Positions 44,995-53,908 of a stretch of 64,000 nucleotides of DNA are shown here, piece after piece. The notes under the pieces were generated by a model. That model searched no databases, was not told the DNA's origin, and saw only the letters and a list, made by a program, of their open reading frames with translations. The translations under genes and the position numbers were made by a program. Within the stretch, counting starts at the first letter, position 1. Every line of letters starts with the position of its first letter. This DNA comes from Novosphingobium sp. 32-60-15. GTDB lineage: Bacteria; Pseudomonadota; Alphaproteobacteria; Sphingomonadales; Sphingomonadaceae. Location: contig NZ_NCEN01000012.1 in the NCBI RefSeq assembly GCF_002280675.1, positions 62,001-126,000 on the forward strand. Direction: 5' to 3'.

Positions 44995-46587
44995 ATGACC
45001 CGCCGTCTCTCAACCTCGTTCATTTCCGCTGCGCTGATCGCATTTCCTGCGGCTCTGGTGCCTGCAACCGCAGTGCTCCACGCCCAAAGCGTAACCAGCC
45101 CTTCGCGCACCATCACCCTTTCGATCGGGCGTGGCGAATTGATCACCGTCCCTGGCCGCATGGCAGACGTGTTCGTCGCCGATGAAAAGGTCGCCGACGT
45201 TCAGGTCAAGTCGACCAACCAGTTGTATGTGTTCGGCAAATCTGGCGGCGAAACCACGATTTATGCCAGCAATGCCAAAGGCGATGTAGTGTGGTCTGCC
45301 AATGTCCGCGTTGGCACGAACCTTGATACGATCGACCAGATGCTGAACATGGCGATGCCTGATGCGCGCGTGACCGTTTCAACCATGAACGGCACCGTAC
45401 TGCTTACCGGCACGATCGGCGCACCTGAAGACGCTGCCGAAGCCGAGCGCCTCGTCAAAGCCTTCGTGGGCGATAAAACCAACGTCATCAGCCGCTTGAA
45501 GATGGCAACGCCGCTGCAAGTAAGCTTGCACGTCAAGTTCGCCGAAGTCAGCCGGTCGTTGGTAAAGAACCTCGGCGTCAATCTTACCACGATTGATGGC
45601 ACTGGCGGGATCAAATTCGGCGTTGGCCAAGGTCGCGCAATCGGCCAGCAATTCGCGACTGATCCCCGCCTGCCCTTCGCTGTGGGTGCAGGCAACATTT
45701 CGGCCAGTGGCTTTATTCCTGATCCCACCGGTGCCACGAACAACCTCGTCGCGACTGCAGGTACAGGGGTGAGCGCAGCTGCCGGTGGCACTTCCATTGC
45801 CGGTATGGGCAGACTGCTTGGCCTGAACTTGCTGGGCGCGCTTGATGCTGGCGAGACGCTGGGTCTTGTTACCACGCTGTCCGAACCGAACCTCACCGCG
45901 CTATCGGGCGAAACGGCTGAATTTCTGGCAGGTGGCGAATATCCCATTCCCATTCCGCAAGGGATCGGCGTGACCACCATCGAATTCAAGAAGTACGGTG
46001 TCAGCCTGGCCTATACGCCCACGGTTCTGGCCAATGGCCGCATTTCCATCCGCGTCCGCCCCGAAGTGTCCGAGCTTTCCAGCACCGGCGCGCTCAAGCT
46101 TGATTCGGTTGAAATCCCCGCGCTCACCGTGCGCCGTGCTGAAACCACGGTGGAACTGGGTTCGGGGCAGTCGTTCATGATTGCAGGCTTGCTCAGCAAC
46201 AACGCGCAAAACTCGCTCACCAAAATGCCTGGCGCGGGCGATATTCCCATTCTGGGATCGCTGTTCCGTTCAACCAATTACCGCAAGGGCGAGACGGAAC
46301 TGGTGATCGTGGTCACGCCATATCTGGTCAACCCGGTCAACGCCAACGACATCGTCTTGCCAACAGACGGCTTCCAAAGCCCCAATGATCTCCAGCGCCT
46401 GCTGGGTCACATGGAAAGCGATGGCGTAACCGGCGGCAGGCGTCCGATGCCAACCGAAAAAGAAGGCTCGGTCAAGGCCAACCCCCAAGTGGGTGCGCTC
46501 GACGTGCCAACCGGCCCTGCGCAACCGCGCGATCGTCGTGGCGAAAAGAAAGTCGCCAACGCCGAACCTGGCTTCAGCATTCAGTGA
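44995..46587 (+). CDS. cpaC: Flp pilus secretin CpaC (RcpA)
   Basis: A 530-residue outer-membrane secretin. A signal peptide (ends near VLHAQS) is followed by the N-terminal pilus-MSHA-like domain (ITLSIGRGELITVPG), a BON-like domain (MNGTVLLTGTI) and the secretin domain (TLSEPNLTALSGETAEFLAGGEYPIP). It forms the outer-membrane pore of the Tad pilus. The ATG at 44995 has GAAGGG seven bases ahead and is preferred over the ATG at 44953. The C-terminal 60 residues are charged and variable. Confidence 0.95.
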   Translation: MTRRLSTSFISAALIAFPAALVPATAVLHAQSVTSPSRTITLSIGRGELITVPGRMADVFVADEKVADVQVKSTNQLYVFGKSGGETTIYASNAKGDVVWSANVRVGTNLDTIDQMLNMAMPDARVTVSTMNGTVLLTGTIGAPEDAAEAERLVKAFVGDKTNVISRLKMATPLQVSLHVKFAEVSRSLVKNLGVNLTTIDGTGGIKFGVGQGRAIGQQFATDPRLPFAVGAGNISASGFIPDPTGATNNLVATAGTGVSAAAGGTSIAGMGRLLGLNLLGALDAGETLGLVTTLSEPNLTALSGETAEFLAGGEYPIPIPQGIGVTTIEFKKYGVSLAYTPTVLANGRISIRVRPEVSELSSTGALKLDSVEIPALTVRRAETTVELGSGQSFMIAGLLSNNAQNSLTKMPGAGDIPILGSLFRSTNYRKGETELVIVVTPYLVNPVNANDIVLPTDGFQSPNDLQRLLGHMESDGVTGGRRPMPTEKEGSVKANPQVGALDVPTGPAQPRDRRGEKKVANAEPGFSIQ

Positions 46588-46601
46588 GAAAGGGTCAAGC
46601 A

Positions 46602-47258
46602 ATGCGCCACAACCTCTCCCGCAGCATAACCGGTGCGCTGGTCCTCTCGCTTGCCATCGCGGTATCGGGGTGTTCAAGCACGCCAGAGAACCAGTCGCTC
46701 AATTCGGTTCACCAGCCGGTAGTTGAACGCAACAGCTATGTTTTCGATGTTGAAACATTGCCCAATGGCGGAATGTCGCCGGCTGAACAGCGCCGCCTTT
46801 CTGTCTGGTTTGAAACACTTGGCCTGAAATATGGCGACAAGATCACGGTTGATGATCCGCTGAAGTCCAAGGCCACTATGGCAGCGGTTGATGCCGTTGC
46901 CGGGCGTTGGGGTCTGATCGTTGATACCGCAGCGGCTCCCGTTACCGCAGGCTATGTCGCAGCAGGTGCCACGCGCATCATCGTTACGCGCACCACAGCG
47001 TCCGTTCCGGGCTGCCCGGACTGGCATCAAAAATCAGACTTTACGATGACCAACCGCACCTCGTCCAACTATGGCTGCGCAGTGAACAGCAACCTTGCTG
47101 CGATGGTCGCCGATAAAGAGCATCTGGTCAAAGGCGCCACCGGATCGGGTGAGACGACTGTCATGAGCAGCACCAAAGCAATCGACAGCTTCCGCAAGGC
47201 ACCGCCATCAGGCGAAAGCGGCCTTAAGGGCGGCGCCACTTCAGAAGGCGGGAAATGA
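46602..47258 (+). CDS. cpaD: Flp pilus lipoprotein CpaD
   Basis: A 218-residue lipoprotein: the lipobox VSGC places the lipidated cysteine at residue 24. The CpaD domain follows, with a C-x-W-like segment (PGCPDWHQKSDF) and NYGCAVNSNLAAMVADKEHLVKG (in parts), where a Flp-specific cysteine pair may form a disulfide. It is thought to assist the secretin. The ATG follows AAAGGG; an upstream GTG overlapping the cpaC stop is less likely. Confidence 0.9.
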   Translation: MRHNLSRSITGALVLSLAIAVSGCSSTPENQSLNSVHQPVVERNSYVFDVETLPNGGMSPAEQRRLSVWFETLGLKYGDKITVDDPLKSKATMAAVDAVAGRWGLIVDTAAAPVTAGYVAAGATRIIVTRTTASVPGCPDWHQKSDFTMTNRTSSNYGCAVNSNLAAMVADKEHLVKGATGSGETTVMSSTKAIDSFRKAPPSGESGLKGGATSEGGK

Positions 47259-47262
47259 CGCA

Positions 47263-48537
47263 ATGAGCCCAAAGAACGCCAACCGCGATGCTTTTGCCGC
47301 TTTCATTTGCGACGATGCCGCGCTCGACATGCTCCGCCCTGCCGTCGTCGACATGGGCTGGGCTCCGGAAAAGTGCCACCGCGGTGGCCTGCGCAATGCC
47401 ATTCAATCGCTTTCGATCACGGCCAGCCCCAACATCTTGATGGTGGACTTGTCGGAAAGCGGCGATCCGTTGAACGACATCAACGCGCTGGCCGAGGTGT
47501 GCGAGCCCGGCACGGTTGTGATCGCTGTCGGCCAAGTCAACGATGTTCGCCTCTATCGCGATCTCATGGCATCGGGCATTCAGGATTACCTACTCAAGCC
47601 TTTGAACACAGGCCAGTTGCGCGACGCGCTGGTTCAGGCGCAAGCGATCTTCGCATCGCCCAAAAATCATGATCCCAGTGCCGTGAAGCGCCATATATCG
47701 ACTGCCGTTGTCGGCACGCGCGGTGGAGTGGGCGCGTCAACCATCGCCACATCGCTGGCTTGGCTGTTCAGTTCGGACCACAAATTACCCACTGCGCTGC
47801 TGGACCTTGACGTCCATTTCGGCACCGGCGCGCTGACGCTTGATCTTGAACCGGGCCGTGGCCTGACTGACGCGATCGACAACCCGAGCCGCATTGACGG
47901 TCTGTTCCTTGAACGCGCCATGATCCGCGCCAATGACAACCTGGCCATTCTCTCGGCCGAGGCCCCGATCAATTCGCCGCTGATGACAGATGGCAGCGCC
48001 TTCATCCAGCTTGAGGAAGAGTTCCGCCAAGCGTTTGAAATGACGATGATCGATATGCCGCGCAACATGCTGATCAACTTCCCGCATTTGCTGGTCGACG
48101 TGAACGTCGTCATTCTGGCCACGGAACTGACCCTGGCTGGCGCACGTGACGCGATCCGCTTGCTCTCATGGCTTAAAGTCAACGCAGGGCATGCGCGCCC
48201 CATCATCGTTGCCAATAAAGTCCAGCCCGGTGCCAATGAAATCAGCAAAGCCGATTTCGAAGCATCAATCGAACGCAAGATCGATTTCATGGTGCCCTAT
48301 GACATCAAGGCTGCGTCAAACGCTGCCAAACTTGGCCAGACTTTCATTGGCGCAAACAGCAGTTCCAAAGCGGGTATCATGCTGCGCGACATCGGCCAGA
48401 TGGTGATCAACTCGGTTGATGAAGGGGGCGTAACCACGCCGGATCCGGGCAACGATAAGCGCAAGGCTTCACTGCTGGGCAAGTTTGATCTGAAGAAAAT
48501 GCTCGGCTCCAAAGCCAAAGCAAACGCCGCCGCTTGA
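47263..48537 (+). CDS. cpaE: Flp pilus assembly ATPase CpaE
   Basis: A 424-residue MinD-like ATPase with an N-terminal receiver-like domain (about 12-130, without an obvious phospho-aspartate pocket). The deviant P-loop is GTRGGVGAST at 151-160, with the family's usual A in place of K. CpaE guides localisation of the pilus machine. In the standard order cpaF, the motor ATPase, would follow at once. Here the next gene is tadB, 40 bases on. Confidence 0.94.
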   Translation: MSPKNANRDAFAAFICDDAALDMLRPAVVDMGWAPEKCHRGGLRNAIQSLSITASPNILMVDLSESGDPLNDINALAEVCEPGTVVIAVGQVNDVRLYRDLMASGIQDYLLKPLNTGQLRDALVQAQAIFASPKNHDPSAVKRHISTAVVGTRGGVGASTIATSLAWLFSSDHKLPTALLDLDVHFGTGALTLDLEPGRGLTDAIDNPSRIDGLFLERAMIRANDNLAILSAEAPINSPLMTDGSAFIQLEEEFRQAFEMTMIDMPRNMLINFPHLLVDVNVVILATELTLAGARDAIRLLSWLKVNAGHARPIIVANKVQPGANEISKADFEASIERKIDFMVPYDIKAASNAAKLGQTFIGANSSSKAGIMLRDIGQMVINSVDEGGVTTPDPGNDKRKASLLGKFDLKKMLGSKAKANAAA

Positions 48538-48577
48538 CCGATCAGGCAAACCGTAACGTGACAGAAGGGCAAAACTG

Positions 48578-49552
48578 ATGGAAGGCATGATCGAAACGAT
48601 CATCATGGTGCTTGGCCTTCTGCTGACGGTGGCACTTGCCTACATGGCGCTGTCAGGGCCTTCGGCGTCAAAAGAAGTCGGTCGCCGCCTGCAAACTGTC
48701 CGCCTGCGGCATTCGCAAAGCACCAAAGACCGGGTCGAAGCCCAGTATCGCAAGTCCCTTGCGGCACTCACCCCTCGCGCTACGAAAATCGCAGGATCAG
48801 GTTCGCGTCTGGAAGCGCTTCAACTGCGGTTGAAGCGTACCGGAAAAGCGTGGACGCTCTCCCAGTATCTCTATGCCAGTGGCGGTCTTGCGACATTCAT
48901 CATCCTGTTCGTTTTCATCAAAACGGGCGCGATGGCGCTGGCACTTGCAGCCGGTGTCCTGATTGGCGGCGGTGTGCCGCATTTCGTGGTTGGCTGGGCC
49001 ATCAACAAGCGCATCAAAAACTTCGTTACGCGTCTGCCCGATGCGATGGACCTGCTCGTTCGCGGCCTGCGTTCGGGTCTTCCGGTTACCGAAACACTTG
49101 GCGTGGTTGCACGCGAAGTGCCCGGCCCGGTTGGCGTCGAATTCAAGCTGGTCACAGACCGGATCAAAGTCGGGCGGACCATGGAAGAAGCGCTGCAAGA
49201 AACCGCAGACCGCCTCAATCTGCCGGAATTCAACTTCTTCTGCATCACTTTGGCCATCCAGCGCGAAACCGGCGGCAACCTGGCCGAAACGCTTTCAAAC
49301 TTGTCCGATGTGCTGCGCAAGCGCGCGCAAATGAAGCTTAAAATCAGCGCGATGAGCTCTGAATCCAAAGCCTCTGCCTATATCGTGGGCGCGCTGCCGT
49401 TCATCGTCTTCGGCCTGATTTACACAATCAATCCTGATTACACGATGAAGTTTTTCGAGGACGAGCGACTGATCGTAACGGGCCTGGGTGGCCTGACATG
49501 GCTTGGCCTGGGCGCGTTCATCATGGGCAAAATGGTCAGCTTCGAAATCTGA
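48578..49552 (+). CDS. tadB: Flp pilus inner-membrane platform protein TadB
   Basis: A 324-residue type II secretion F-like protein: an N-terminal membrane segment, a cytoplasmic helical region (T2SSF domain about 150-275: DAMDLLVRGLRSGLPVTETLG in parts) and two C-terminal segments. With TadC it forms the platform for the TadA/CpaF motor. AGAAGGG precedes the ATG at a good distance. Confidence 0.92.
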   Translation: MEGMIETIIMVLGLLLTVALAYMALSGPSASKEVGRRLQTVRLRHSQSTKDRVEAQYRKSLAALTPRATKIAGSGSRLEALQLRLKRTGKAWTLSQYLYASGGLATFIILFVFIKTGAMALALAAGVLIGGGVPHFVVGWAINKRIKNFVTRLPDAMDLLVRGLRSGLPVTETLGVVAREVPGPVGVEFKLVTDRIKVGRTMEEALQETADRLNLPEFNFFCITLAIQRETGGNLAETLSNLSDVLRKRAQMKLKISAMSSESKASAYIVGALPFIVFGLIYTINPDYTMKFFEDERLIVTGLGGLTWLGLGAFIMGKMVSFEI

Positions 49553-49571
49553 GAAAAAGGGACAGGCGAAA

Positions 49572-50576
49572 ATGTTGAATACTGCGCCAGGACCGACCCT
49601 TCTCGGAGTCGACGTCTATTTGGCTGGATCAATGCTCATCGCGGTGGCGGCGGCATCGGTCATGTTTGCGATCTATACCGCTATCACCATCCGCGATCCT
49701 ATGTCCAAGCGCGTAAAGGCGCTGAATGAACGGCGCGAACAACTGAAGGCAGGCATTGTTGTCACCAATGCCCGCAAACGCACCAGCATTATTCGTGGCA
49801 ACCAGACCACAGACCGCATCCGCAACTTTCTTGACACCCTCAAAGTGCTTCAGGACAGTCAAGTCGCTACCGTCCAGCAAAAGCTGGCACAAGGCGGCAT
49901 CCGCAAAAAGGAATGGGCGGTTGCGGTCATTCTTGCGCGGCTTATCGGGCCGATCGTGTTCGGCCTGATCGGGGCCTTTCTATTTTACTGGTCTGATTCA
50001 TTCCCCGAATGGACCCCGTTCAAGCGCTTCATGGGCTTTGCCGCTTGTCTGATCCTGGGTTACAAAGGGCCAGACATTGCCGTGCAAAACCAGATCGGCA
50101 AACGCACCGCAGCCATTCGCAAAGGTTTGCCAGATGCGCTCGATCTGCTCGTGATCTGTGCCGAAGCAGGCCTTACCGTGGATGCTGCGTTCAACCGTGT
50201 CGCCCGCGAACTGGGCCGTGCCTATCCCGAACTGGGCGATGAATTCTCGCTGACCGCCATTGAATTGTCGTTCCTGACCGACCGCCGCCAGGCCTTTGAA
50301 AACTTCGCCTATCGCGTAAATCTCGATTCGGTGAAGGGCGTGGTGACAACGATGATCCAGACCGAACGCTACGGCACTCCGCTGGCTTCGGCTCTGCGTG
50401 TTCTGTCAGCTGAATTCCGTAACGAACGCATGATGCGCGCCGAAGAAAAAGCCGCGCGTTTGCCCGCGATCATGACCATCCCGTTGATCTTGTTCATTCT
50501 TCCGGTGCTGTTCATCGTTATTCTCGGGCCTGCTGCATGCTCGCTCAGCGATAACTTCATCAACAAAAAGTTCTGA
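49572..50576 (+). CDS. tadC: Flp pilus inner-membrane platform protein TadC
   Basis: A 334-residue T2SF-type protein with four membrane segments and the T2SSF domain (LPDALDLLVICAEAGLTVDAAFNRVARELG in parts). The start at 49572 is chosen by AAAGGGACAGG ahead of it. It ends the operon; a strong terminator follows. No tadD, tadE, tadG or flp pilin gene is found downstream. Confidence 0.92.
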   Translation: MLNTAPGPTLLGVDVYLAGSMLIAVAAASVMFAIYTAITIRDPMSKRVKALNERREQLKAGIVVTNARKRTSIIRGNQTTDRIRNFLDTLKVLQDSQVATVQQKLAQGGIRKKEWAVAVILARLIGPIVFGLIGAFLFYWSDSFPEWTPFKRFMGFAACLILGYKGPDIAVQNQIGKRTAAIRKGLPDALDLLVICAEAGLTVDAAFNRVARELGRAYPELGDEFSLTAIELSFLTDRRQAFENFAYRVNLDSVKGVVTTMIQTERYGTPLASALRVLSAEFRNERMMRAEEKAARLPAIMTIPLILFILPVLFIVILGPAACSLSDNFINKKF

Positions 50577-50600
50577 CGCGGGCCTCCACCCGACAAACAA

Positions 50601-50637
50601 AAAAGGCCCGGCAGGTTTACACCCGCCGGGCCTTTTT
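50601..50637. terminator. Strong bidirectional terminator after tadC
   Basis: Eight-base GC-rich arms at 50605-50612 and 50625-50632, extended by three inner pairs past one mismatch, sit between a run of A and five T. It can stop both tadC and the convergent fumarylacetoacetase-like gene. Confidence 0.9.
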
Positions 50638-50657
50638 GGTTCACACAAACGTGCCGA

Positions 50658-51665
50658 TCAGAGCCGGGTTACGCTCTGCTCAATCGCGCCGAAAATGCTT
50701 TTGCCTTTGTCATCGCGCACTTCAATGCGCACGCTATCACCCCATTTCAGGAATGGTGTGACCGGCGCACCTGTCGCAATCGTCTCAACCATGCGTTGTT
50801 CAGCGATACAGGCATAGCCGCGCCCGCCTTGGGCCACAGGCCGCCCCGGTGATCCGTCAGCATCGCGGTTGGAGACAGTGCCAGAACCGATAATCGATCC
50901 GGCGCCGATCCGGCGTGTCTTGGCCAGATGTGCGATCAAAACGCCAAAATCGAATGTGCAATCCTCGCCCGCCTCAATCCGGCCAAACGGCGTTTCGTTC
51001 AGGTCCACCATAAGCGTGCGCGCCAATTTGCCACCGGCCCACGCATCGCCCAGCGCTTCAGGGGTTACGAATACTGGCGAAAAATGGCTGGCAGGCTTCG
51101 ATTGGACAAAGCCAAATCCCTTGTCCAATTCGCCGGGTATCAGGTTGCGCAATGAAACATCATTGACCAATCCAACCAATCGCACATGCTTCAGCGCATC
51201 GCCGGGTGAAACGCCTTGCGGCACGTCGCCCGTCACCACCACAAGTTCGGCTTCAAAATCGCAGCCCCACGCCTCGTCTGCCAGCAGCACCGGTTCGCGC
51301 GCGCTGCGCAAATCATCGCTGCCGCCTTGATACATCAGCGGGTCCGTCCAGAAGCTTGCCGGAAGTTCGGCCCCGCGCGCTTTGCGCACCAGTTCCACGT
51401 GATTGACGTAAGCGCTGCCATCAACCCATTGGAAAGCCCGTGGCAAAGGCGCGCAAGCTTCGCGTTCATGAAATCGTTTGCGCGGGATCGCATCGTGCGC
51501 AAGTTCAATCGATAAGGCTTCCAGCTGGGGGAAATACCGGTCCCAGTCATCCAGCAAACCTTGCATGGTCGGCACGATATGATCGGCGTCGGCATACCAT
51601 GCCAGATCTTCGGAAACCACGATCAGCCGCCCGTCCCGGCCCTGCGGAAGCGATGCCAATTTCAC
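50658..51665 (-). CDS. Fumarylacetoacetate hydrolase family protein
   Basis: A 335-residue FAH-domain protein. The metal ligands fit the family: an early glutamate pair in DEAWGCDFEAELVVVTG and an aspartate in LVGLVNDVSLRNL, with GSIIGSGTVSNRDADGS for the lid and active site. Full-length bacterial fumarylacetoacetases of this size end tyrosine/homogentisate breakdown, giving fumarate and acetoacetate; other acylpyruvases share the fold. The overlap with the upstream MarR regulator gene supports an aromatic-catabolic role, but no homogentisate dioxygenase gene is near. Confidence 0.85.
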   Translation of the reverse strand: MKLASLPQGRDGRLIVVSEDLAWYADADHIVPTMQGLLDDWDRYFPQLEALSIELAHDAIPRKRFHEREACAPLPRAFQWVDGSAYVNHVELVRKARGAELPASFWTDPLMYQGGSDDLRSAREPVLLADEAWGCDFEAELVVVTGDVPQGVSPGDALKHVRLVGLVNDVSLRNLIPGELDKGFGFVQSKPASHFSPVFVTPEALGDAWAGGKLARTLMVDLNETPFGRIEAGEDCTFDFGVLIAHLAKTRRIGAGSIIGSGTVSNRDADGSPGRPVAQGGRGYACIAEQRMVETIATGAPVTPFLKWGDSVRIEVRDDKGKSIFGAIEQSVTRL

Positions 51666-52120
51666 TTTTCGTCGCCTTCCAGTTCGCGCGCCGCCTTCAA
51701 CAATTTGTCGAGGATCAACCTCAACTTTGCTTGTTCACGAGGGCTAATCGCGGCGAAAATCTTTTCGTAAATATCAAATGCCTGCGGCCAGATTTTACCG
51801 TGGAGTTCAATGCCCGCATTGGTCAGCTCCAGATGGTGCGAACGCCCGTCCATTTCATTGGGGCTGCGCTGGATAAGGTCGCGCTCTTCCAGGACTTTAC
51901 ACGCGCGGTTCACCGCCACTTTGTCCATCACCGTGGCTCTGACAAGATCGCGCTGGGTTAACGACCCGGCATCACCCAGTACCGCCATAACGCGCCATTC
52001 TGGAATCTTCAGGCCAAATTCGCTGCGGTATTCACCCGATATCAGCGCGCTCACCGCATTCGAGGTGATCGCCATCCGATAAGGCATAAAGTCTGAGAGT
52101 CGGCTCGCTGCATTGTGCAT
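51662..52120 (-). CDS. MarR-family transcriptional regulator
   Basis: A 152-residue winged-helix regulator. The MarR core is clear: GLKIPEWRVMAVL, the recognition helix LTQRDLVRATVMDKVAVNRACKVLEERDLI (read in parts) and the wing DGRSHHLELTNAG. It overlaps the FAH gene by four bases, so it most likely controls its own operon and is released by an aromatic ligand. No operator can be assigned with certainty, though the 111-base upstream gap contains several TTTCAT/ATGAAA-like repeats (52133-52140 and 52200-52207). Confidence 0.9.
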   Translation of the reverse strand: MHNAASRLSDFMPYRMAITSNAVSALISGEYRSEFGLKIPEWRVMAVLGDAGSLTQRDLVRATVMDKVAVNRACKVLEERDLIQRSPNEMDGRSHHLELTNAGIELHGKIWPQAFDIYEKIFAAISPREQAKLRLILDKLLKAARELEGDEK

Positions 52121-52231
52121 AATATAGTATCACATGAAACTGTCCCGCAATGCAAGACAGAAATAAAATATCAACAGGCGGCGGCCACACTGATAATTCG
52201 TTTCATGTAAAAGTGCCAGACGAAATTTTCC

Positions 52232-53113
52232 TTACTCAAGCACTCGTCCGGCAACAGCCCCCAGTTTTGCAACCAGCAACGGATTGCGTTGTGCAGGGGA
52301 CGTCATGATCGCCCCGTCCAAAGAACAATCGATTGGACTGCTTGTCCGTTCAGCCGGGAGCAGTTCCGCCAATTGCAGCAGCGTATTACGCGCCAACGCG
52401 GTGTTGCCCGCCATCACGCGCATCACATCGGCCACTTCGACATGCTCGCCTTCGCGCCACGAATCGTAATCTGTGACCATGCCCAGCAAAGCGTAAGGCA
52501 GTTCAGCCTCGCGCGCGAGGCGGGCCTCGGGCATCGCGGTCATGCCGATCACGTCTGCGCCCCATTGCCGATACATCCGGCTTTCTGCGCGGGTCGAAAA
52601 TTGCGGCCCCTGCATGGCGAGGTAACACCCGCCGCGATGAACCACCGCGCCTGCCACCTCTGCTGCCTTGGCCGCGAAACCTGACAGGCGCGAGCATACA
52701 GGGTCAGCCATCGAGACATGCGCGACCAGCCCTTCGCCAAAGAATGAATCTGCGCGTCCGTGGGTGCGATCAATAAACTGGTCTACCGCCACAAAACTGC
52801 CGGGAGCAAGATCTTCGCGCAACGATCCGATGGCCGAGATCGCCAAGACATCGGTCACTCCGCAACGCTTCAACACATCGATATTGGCGCGGGCATTTAT
52901 CGCTTCGGGCGCAATGCGGTGCCCTTTGCCGTGACGCGGCAGAAACACGAAGTGTACATGCCCGATCCGGCCGATTGTCACAGGAGCAGACGGCTCTCCA
53001 AATGGTGATGACACCGCAATTTCCTGAGCGTCTTCAAGCCCGGCGAAGTCATAAAGCCCCGATCCACCGATCACCCCGATGCGCCAGCCTGGCGTATTTT
53101 CTTTAGCGCGCAA
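52232..53113 (-). CDS. mtnP: S-methyl-5'-thioadenosine phosphorylase
   Basis: A 293-residue nucleoside phosphorylase. It splits methylthioadenosine, the by-product of polyamine and quorum-signal synthesis, into adenine and methylthioribose phosphate. The N-terminal GGSGLYD, the phosphate loop FLPRHGKGHRIAP and the base/ribose region IGMTAMPEARLAREAELPYA are typical of MTAP and not of plain inosine phosphorylases. The start is a TTG 11 bases inside the end of the TetR gene, with a moderate GCAGG ahead; no other start keeps the conserved N-terminus. Confidence 0.88.
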   Translation of the reverse strand: MRAKENTPGWRIGVIGGSGLYDFAGLEDAQEIAVSSPFGEPSAPVTIGRIGHVHFVFLPRHGKGHRIAPEAINARANIDVLKRCGVTDVLAISAIGSLREDLAPGSFVAVDQFIDRTHGRADSFFGEGLVAHVSMADPVCSRLSGFAAKAAEVAGAVVHRGGCYLAMQGPQFSTRAESRMYRQWGADVIGMTAMPEARLAREAELPYALLGMVTDYDSWREGEHVEVADVMRVMAGNTALARNTLLQLAELLPAERTSSPIDCSLDGAIMTSPAQRNPLLVAKLGAVAGRVLE

Positions 53114-53741
53114 GGATACCTGCCATTACAAAGTCAACTGTGTGTTCACGATAGCGGTCACGCAACTCTTCGGTCAGCGCGTCCTGATTGAAGCAATGCT
53201 TCAGCACCAACCTTGCTGAAAAAAATCTGTCCGCAGCACCGGTAGCCGTGAAATAAAACAATTCCGGGTCGATAGGCCGGAATACTCCTGCCTCGACACC
53301 GTCAGTAATGAAGCGATGATACGCGCTTTGCAGGGGCAGCAAATATAGCTCGGCAATGCGCTTGGCCTCGGCCTCGTCGCTATCACGCACCAACCGCATC
53401 AACAGCCGGTTGAGGTAGGGATAAGCATAATACGTGTCGATCGCCTTGGAGATATGCCGCCGCAGCTTGGCCTCGGGGTTCATATCGTCTTTGGCGAGCA
53501 GTGCGTCGACCGATTTGACGATCGTTTCCATGTCGCGGTCAAGCAACGCTTTGAGCAAGCCTGCTTTATTGCCGAAATAGTACTTCACCAAGGCAGAGTT
53601 CAAACCCGACCGCAGGCTTAATTCCGATAGCGAGATATCGACGACATCACCTTCACGCATGATTGCCGATGCGGTCTGCAACAGCAAATCTCGTGCGCCC
53701 GGTGTTTCAAGACTTTCGATCTGCTCCATCCTCGTACGCAT
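53103..53741 (-). CDS. TetR-family transcriptional regulator
   Basis: A 212-residue regulator with an N-terminal helix-turn-helix (ISLSELSLRSGLNSALVKYYFGNKAGLLKALLDRD in parts) and an all-helical ligand domain. The start used is the ATG at 53741; the ATG at 53729 and an earlier TTG are possible, and none has a clear ribosome site. Its end overlaps mtnP by 11 bases, so both are in one message, and it is divergent from thiL. Its ligand is unknown. Confidence 0.86.
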   Translation of the reverse strand: MRTRMEQIESLETPGARDLLLQTASAIMREGDVVDISLSELSLRSGLNSALVKYYFGNKAGLLKALLDRDMETIVKSVDALLAKDDMNPEAKLRRHISKAIDTYYAYPYLNRLLMRLVRDSDEAEAKRIAELYLLPLQSAYHRFITDGVEAGVFRPIDPELFYFTATGAADRFFSARLVLKHCFNQDALTEELRDRYREHTVDFVMAGILAR

Positions 53742-53908
53742 TCCCAAATTGGTATGATAAGACCCGCTCAAACCGCCTGAATACCGGAAGAAGGGCAATC
53801 AGAATAGCCGTGCAAGCATTTTTCAACCGGTCTGGACCGGGTTAAGGACCGTGCACCAATACCCGACCGGCCTTGTAGTGTTACCTTGACCATTCCATAG
53901 ACATCCAT

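Noticed and set aside
47713..47742. CpaE P-loop lacks the usual lysine, as if inactivated
   Set aside because: The GGVGAST form is common in CpaE proteins, so it is not a defect.
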